In this document: piece by piece, positions 4,684 through 5,627 of the stretch
How positions within the stretch are numbered: the first letter of the stretch is position 1
How the letters are laid out: the number at the start of each line of letters is the position of its first letter
Assembly: GCA_019136175.1 (NCBI GenBank)
Contig: JAGVUS010000251.1
Location: forward strand, 1 to 5,627
Length of the DNA: 5,627 nucleotides
Reading direction: 5' to 3'
Source of the DNA: Chloroflexota bacterium
Lineage (GTDB): Bacteria; Chloroflexota; Anaerolineae; Anaerolineales; Anaerolineaceae
The notes under the pieces: generated by a model
Told to the model about the DNA's origin: nothing
Seen by the model: the letters and a program-made list of their open reading frames with translations, nothing else
Database searches by the model: none
Made by a program: the position numbers and the translations under genes

Positions 4684-5627
4684 ACTTGCCCCCGCTTGAT
4701 CACTGTGTTCACCAGGTTGGTGCCAAACTGATAACCCAGGTGACGATAATCCGACACGGATAGCACCAGGATATCCGCCTGTTTCCCAACCTCCAGGGAA
4801 CCAATCCTATCCGCCCGCTGGATGGCTGCTGCCGCATTGATGGTTGCAGCTGCAATTGCCTGTGCGGGGGTCAATTTCAGGTACCGGCAAGCCAGCGCAA
4901 TTACAAACTGCATATTACCGCACCAGGCAGTACCCGGGTTCAAGTCGGAAGCAACTGCCAGCAGCCCTCCGGCAGCCAGGATGTCTTTTGCGGGTGTATA
5001 GTGTTGTTCCGCCAGACCAAACGGGGTGCAGGGTAAAGCCACCGCAACAGTATTTCCTTTTGCCAGGGCAATAATATCCTCCCGGGATGTTTTGACAAGG
5101 TGATCCGCCGAAGCAGCACCAAGCTCCGCTGCAAGCGACGCACCTCCAAGATTATCAAATTCATCGGCATGGATCTTTACCGGGAAACCAAGGCGAATGG
5201 CTGTTTCCAGGATTCGCCGGGATTGCACCAGGGAAAATGCTCCTGTTTCACAAAACACATCCACAAAAGGCAGGGGAAGTTGAGGGGTGTGCATCTGCCA
5301 CCACGTTTTCACTTCCGGAAGCATGGATTGGCAGATAAGGTCCGTATAGGCATCCGGATCGGTTTTAAATTCCGGGGGGATGGCATGCGCGCCAAGCCAG
5401 GTGGGCACAATTTCCAGCGGTCCTTCCGCGTTCAACTCCAGCAAAGCCTGCAATTGGAGCAATTCACTGGCAGATTCCAAGCCATACCCGGTTTTAGCTT
5501 CTGCAGTGGTTGTTCCCAGCTTGAGGATCATCTCTGCGCGTTCCCGCGTTTCAGATTTGATTTTCTCCAGGGATGCTGCACGGGTAGCCCGAACGGTTGA
5601 TAATATTCCACCACCCGCCGCAAGAAT
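4677..5627 (-). CDS. hutI: Imidazolonepropionase, 5' end beyond the window
   Basis: HutI (EC 3.5.2.7) hydrolyses 4-imidazolone-5-propanoate to N-formimidoyl-L-glutamate, the third step of histidine degradation, in the cytosol. It belongs to the amidohydrolase superfamily. The visible 316 residues are open to the right edge. They begin with A-A-G-G-G-I and contain R-A-T-R, then E-A-K-T-G-Y-G-L. Further along come L-G-A-H, D-V-F-C-E, H153-A-D-E156-F with a metal-ligand His, S-A-D-H176, and S-D228-L-N-P-G with the metal Asp. The end shows G-S-L-E-V-G-K-Q-A-D and the Y-Q-F-G-T-N near-terminal block. Family members are about 400-415 residues, so roughly 90-100 N-terminal residues, including the first metal-binding H-x-H, lie outside. 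An internal ATG at 5531 is not the start because conserved sequence continues upstream of it. The TGA overlaps the ATG of the HD-domain gene. Other hut genes may lie upstream, to the right. Confidence 0.95.
   Translation of the reverse strand: MLAAGGGILSTVRATRAASLEKIKSETRERAEMILKLGTTTAEAKTGYGLESASELLQLQALLELNAEGPLEIVPTWLGAHAIPPEFKTDPDAYTDLICQSMLPEVKTWWQMHTPQLPLPFVDVFCETGAFSLVQSRRILETAIRLGFPVKIHADEFDNLGGASLAAELGAASADHLVKTSREDIIALAKGNTVAVALPCTPFGLAEQHYTPAKDILAAGGLLAVASDLNPGTAWCGNMQFVIALACRYLKLTPAQAIAAATINAAAAIQRADRIGSLEVGKQADILVLSVSDYRHLGYQFGTNLVNTVIKRGQVC

Noticed and set aside
5100..5600. Plus-strand open frame of 166 codons opposite hutI
   Set aside because: It is antisense to conserved HutI motifs, and its composition is that of a complement frame.

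Overview
The window is gene-dense bacterial chromosome of moderate GC, with no stretch over about 90 bases lacking a gene. No RNA gene, mobile element or CRISPR array is visible. Protein style (polytopic membrane protein, APH-like kinase, orphan receiver protein, HutI, HD hydrolase) suggests a Chloroflexota bacterium, perhaps Anaerolineae. That assignment is an impression from sequence style, not a search result.

Layout, left to right. Bases 1-78 hold the first 26 codons of a minus-strand lipoprotein gene that runs off the left edge. A 60-base divergent promoter region (79-138) separates it from a plus-strand pair: a conserved protein of unknown function (139-693) and an eight-helix membrane protein with an internal duplication (690-1529). 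The pair is joined by a GTGA start/stop overlap. The membrane gene collides tail-to-tail, with a 26-base overlap, with a minus-strand block: an APH/choline-kinase-fold phosphotransferase (1504-2394), an inositol-monophosphatase family enzyme (2484-3293) and an orphan response regulator with a helical C-terminal extension (3351-3965). A further minus-strand unit follows: an HD-domain phosphohydrolase (4048-4683), which overlaps by 7 bases the 3' end of imidazolonepropionase hutI (4677 to the right edge, 5' end missing).

How the genes work together. hutI is histidine degradation, and further hut genes may lie beyond the right edge. The HD hydrolase is translated from the same message. The response regulator has its own well-formed promoter and may be co-transcribed with the phosphatase 57 bases downstream. 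The phosphotransferase has its own promoter and a good Shine-Dalgarno site, so it can be expressed alone.

Most notable observations. (1) Three genes (lipoprotein, 139-693 protein, response regulator) carry a TATAAT-like box only 6-7 bases before the ATG and lack a Shine-Dalgarno site, which predicts leaderless mRNAs. (2) The membrane protein has a clear two-fold repeat, E-x-W-G-T ... W-T-Y-Y-T ... P-P-L, at a constant offset of 114 residues. (3) The membrane protein is translationally coupled to an uncharacterised soluble protein with conserved-looking His-rich motifs, which makes the pair the best candidate here for an undescribed functional unit.
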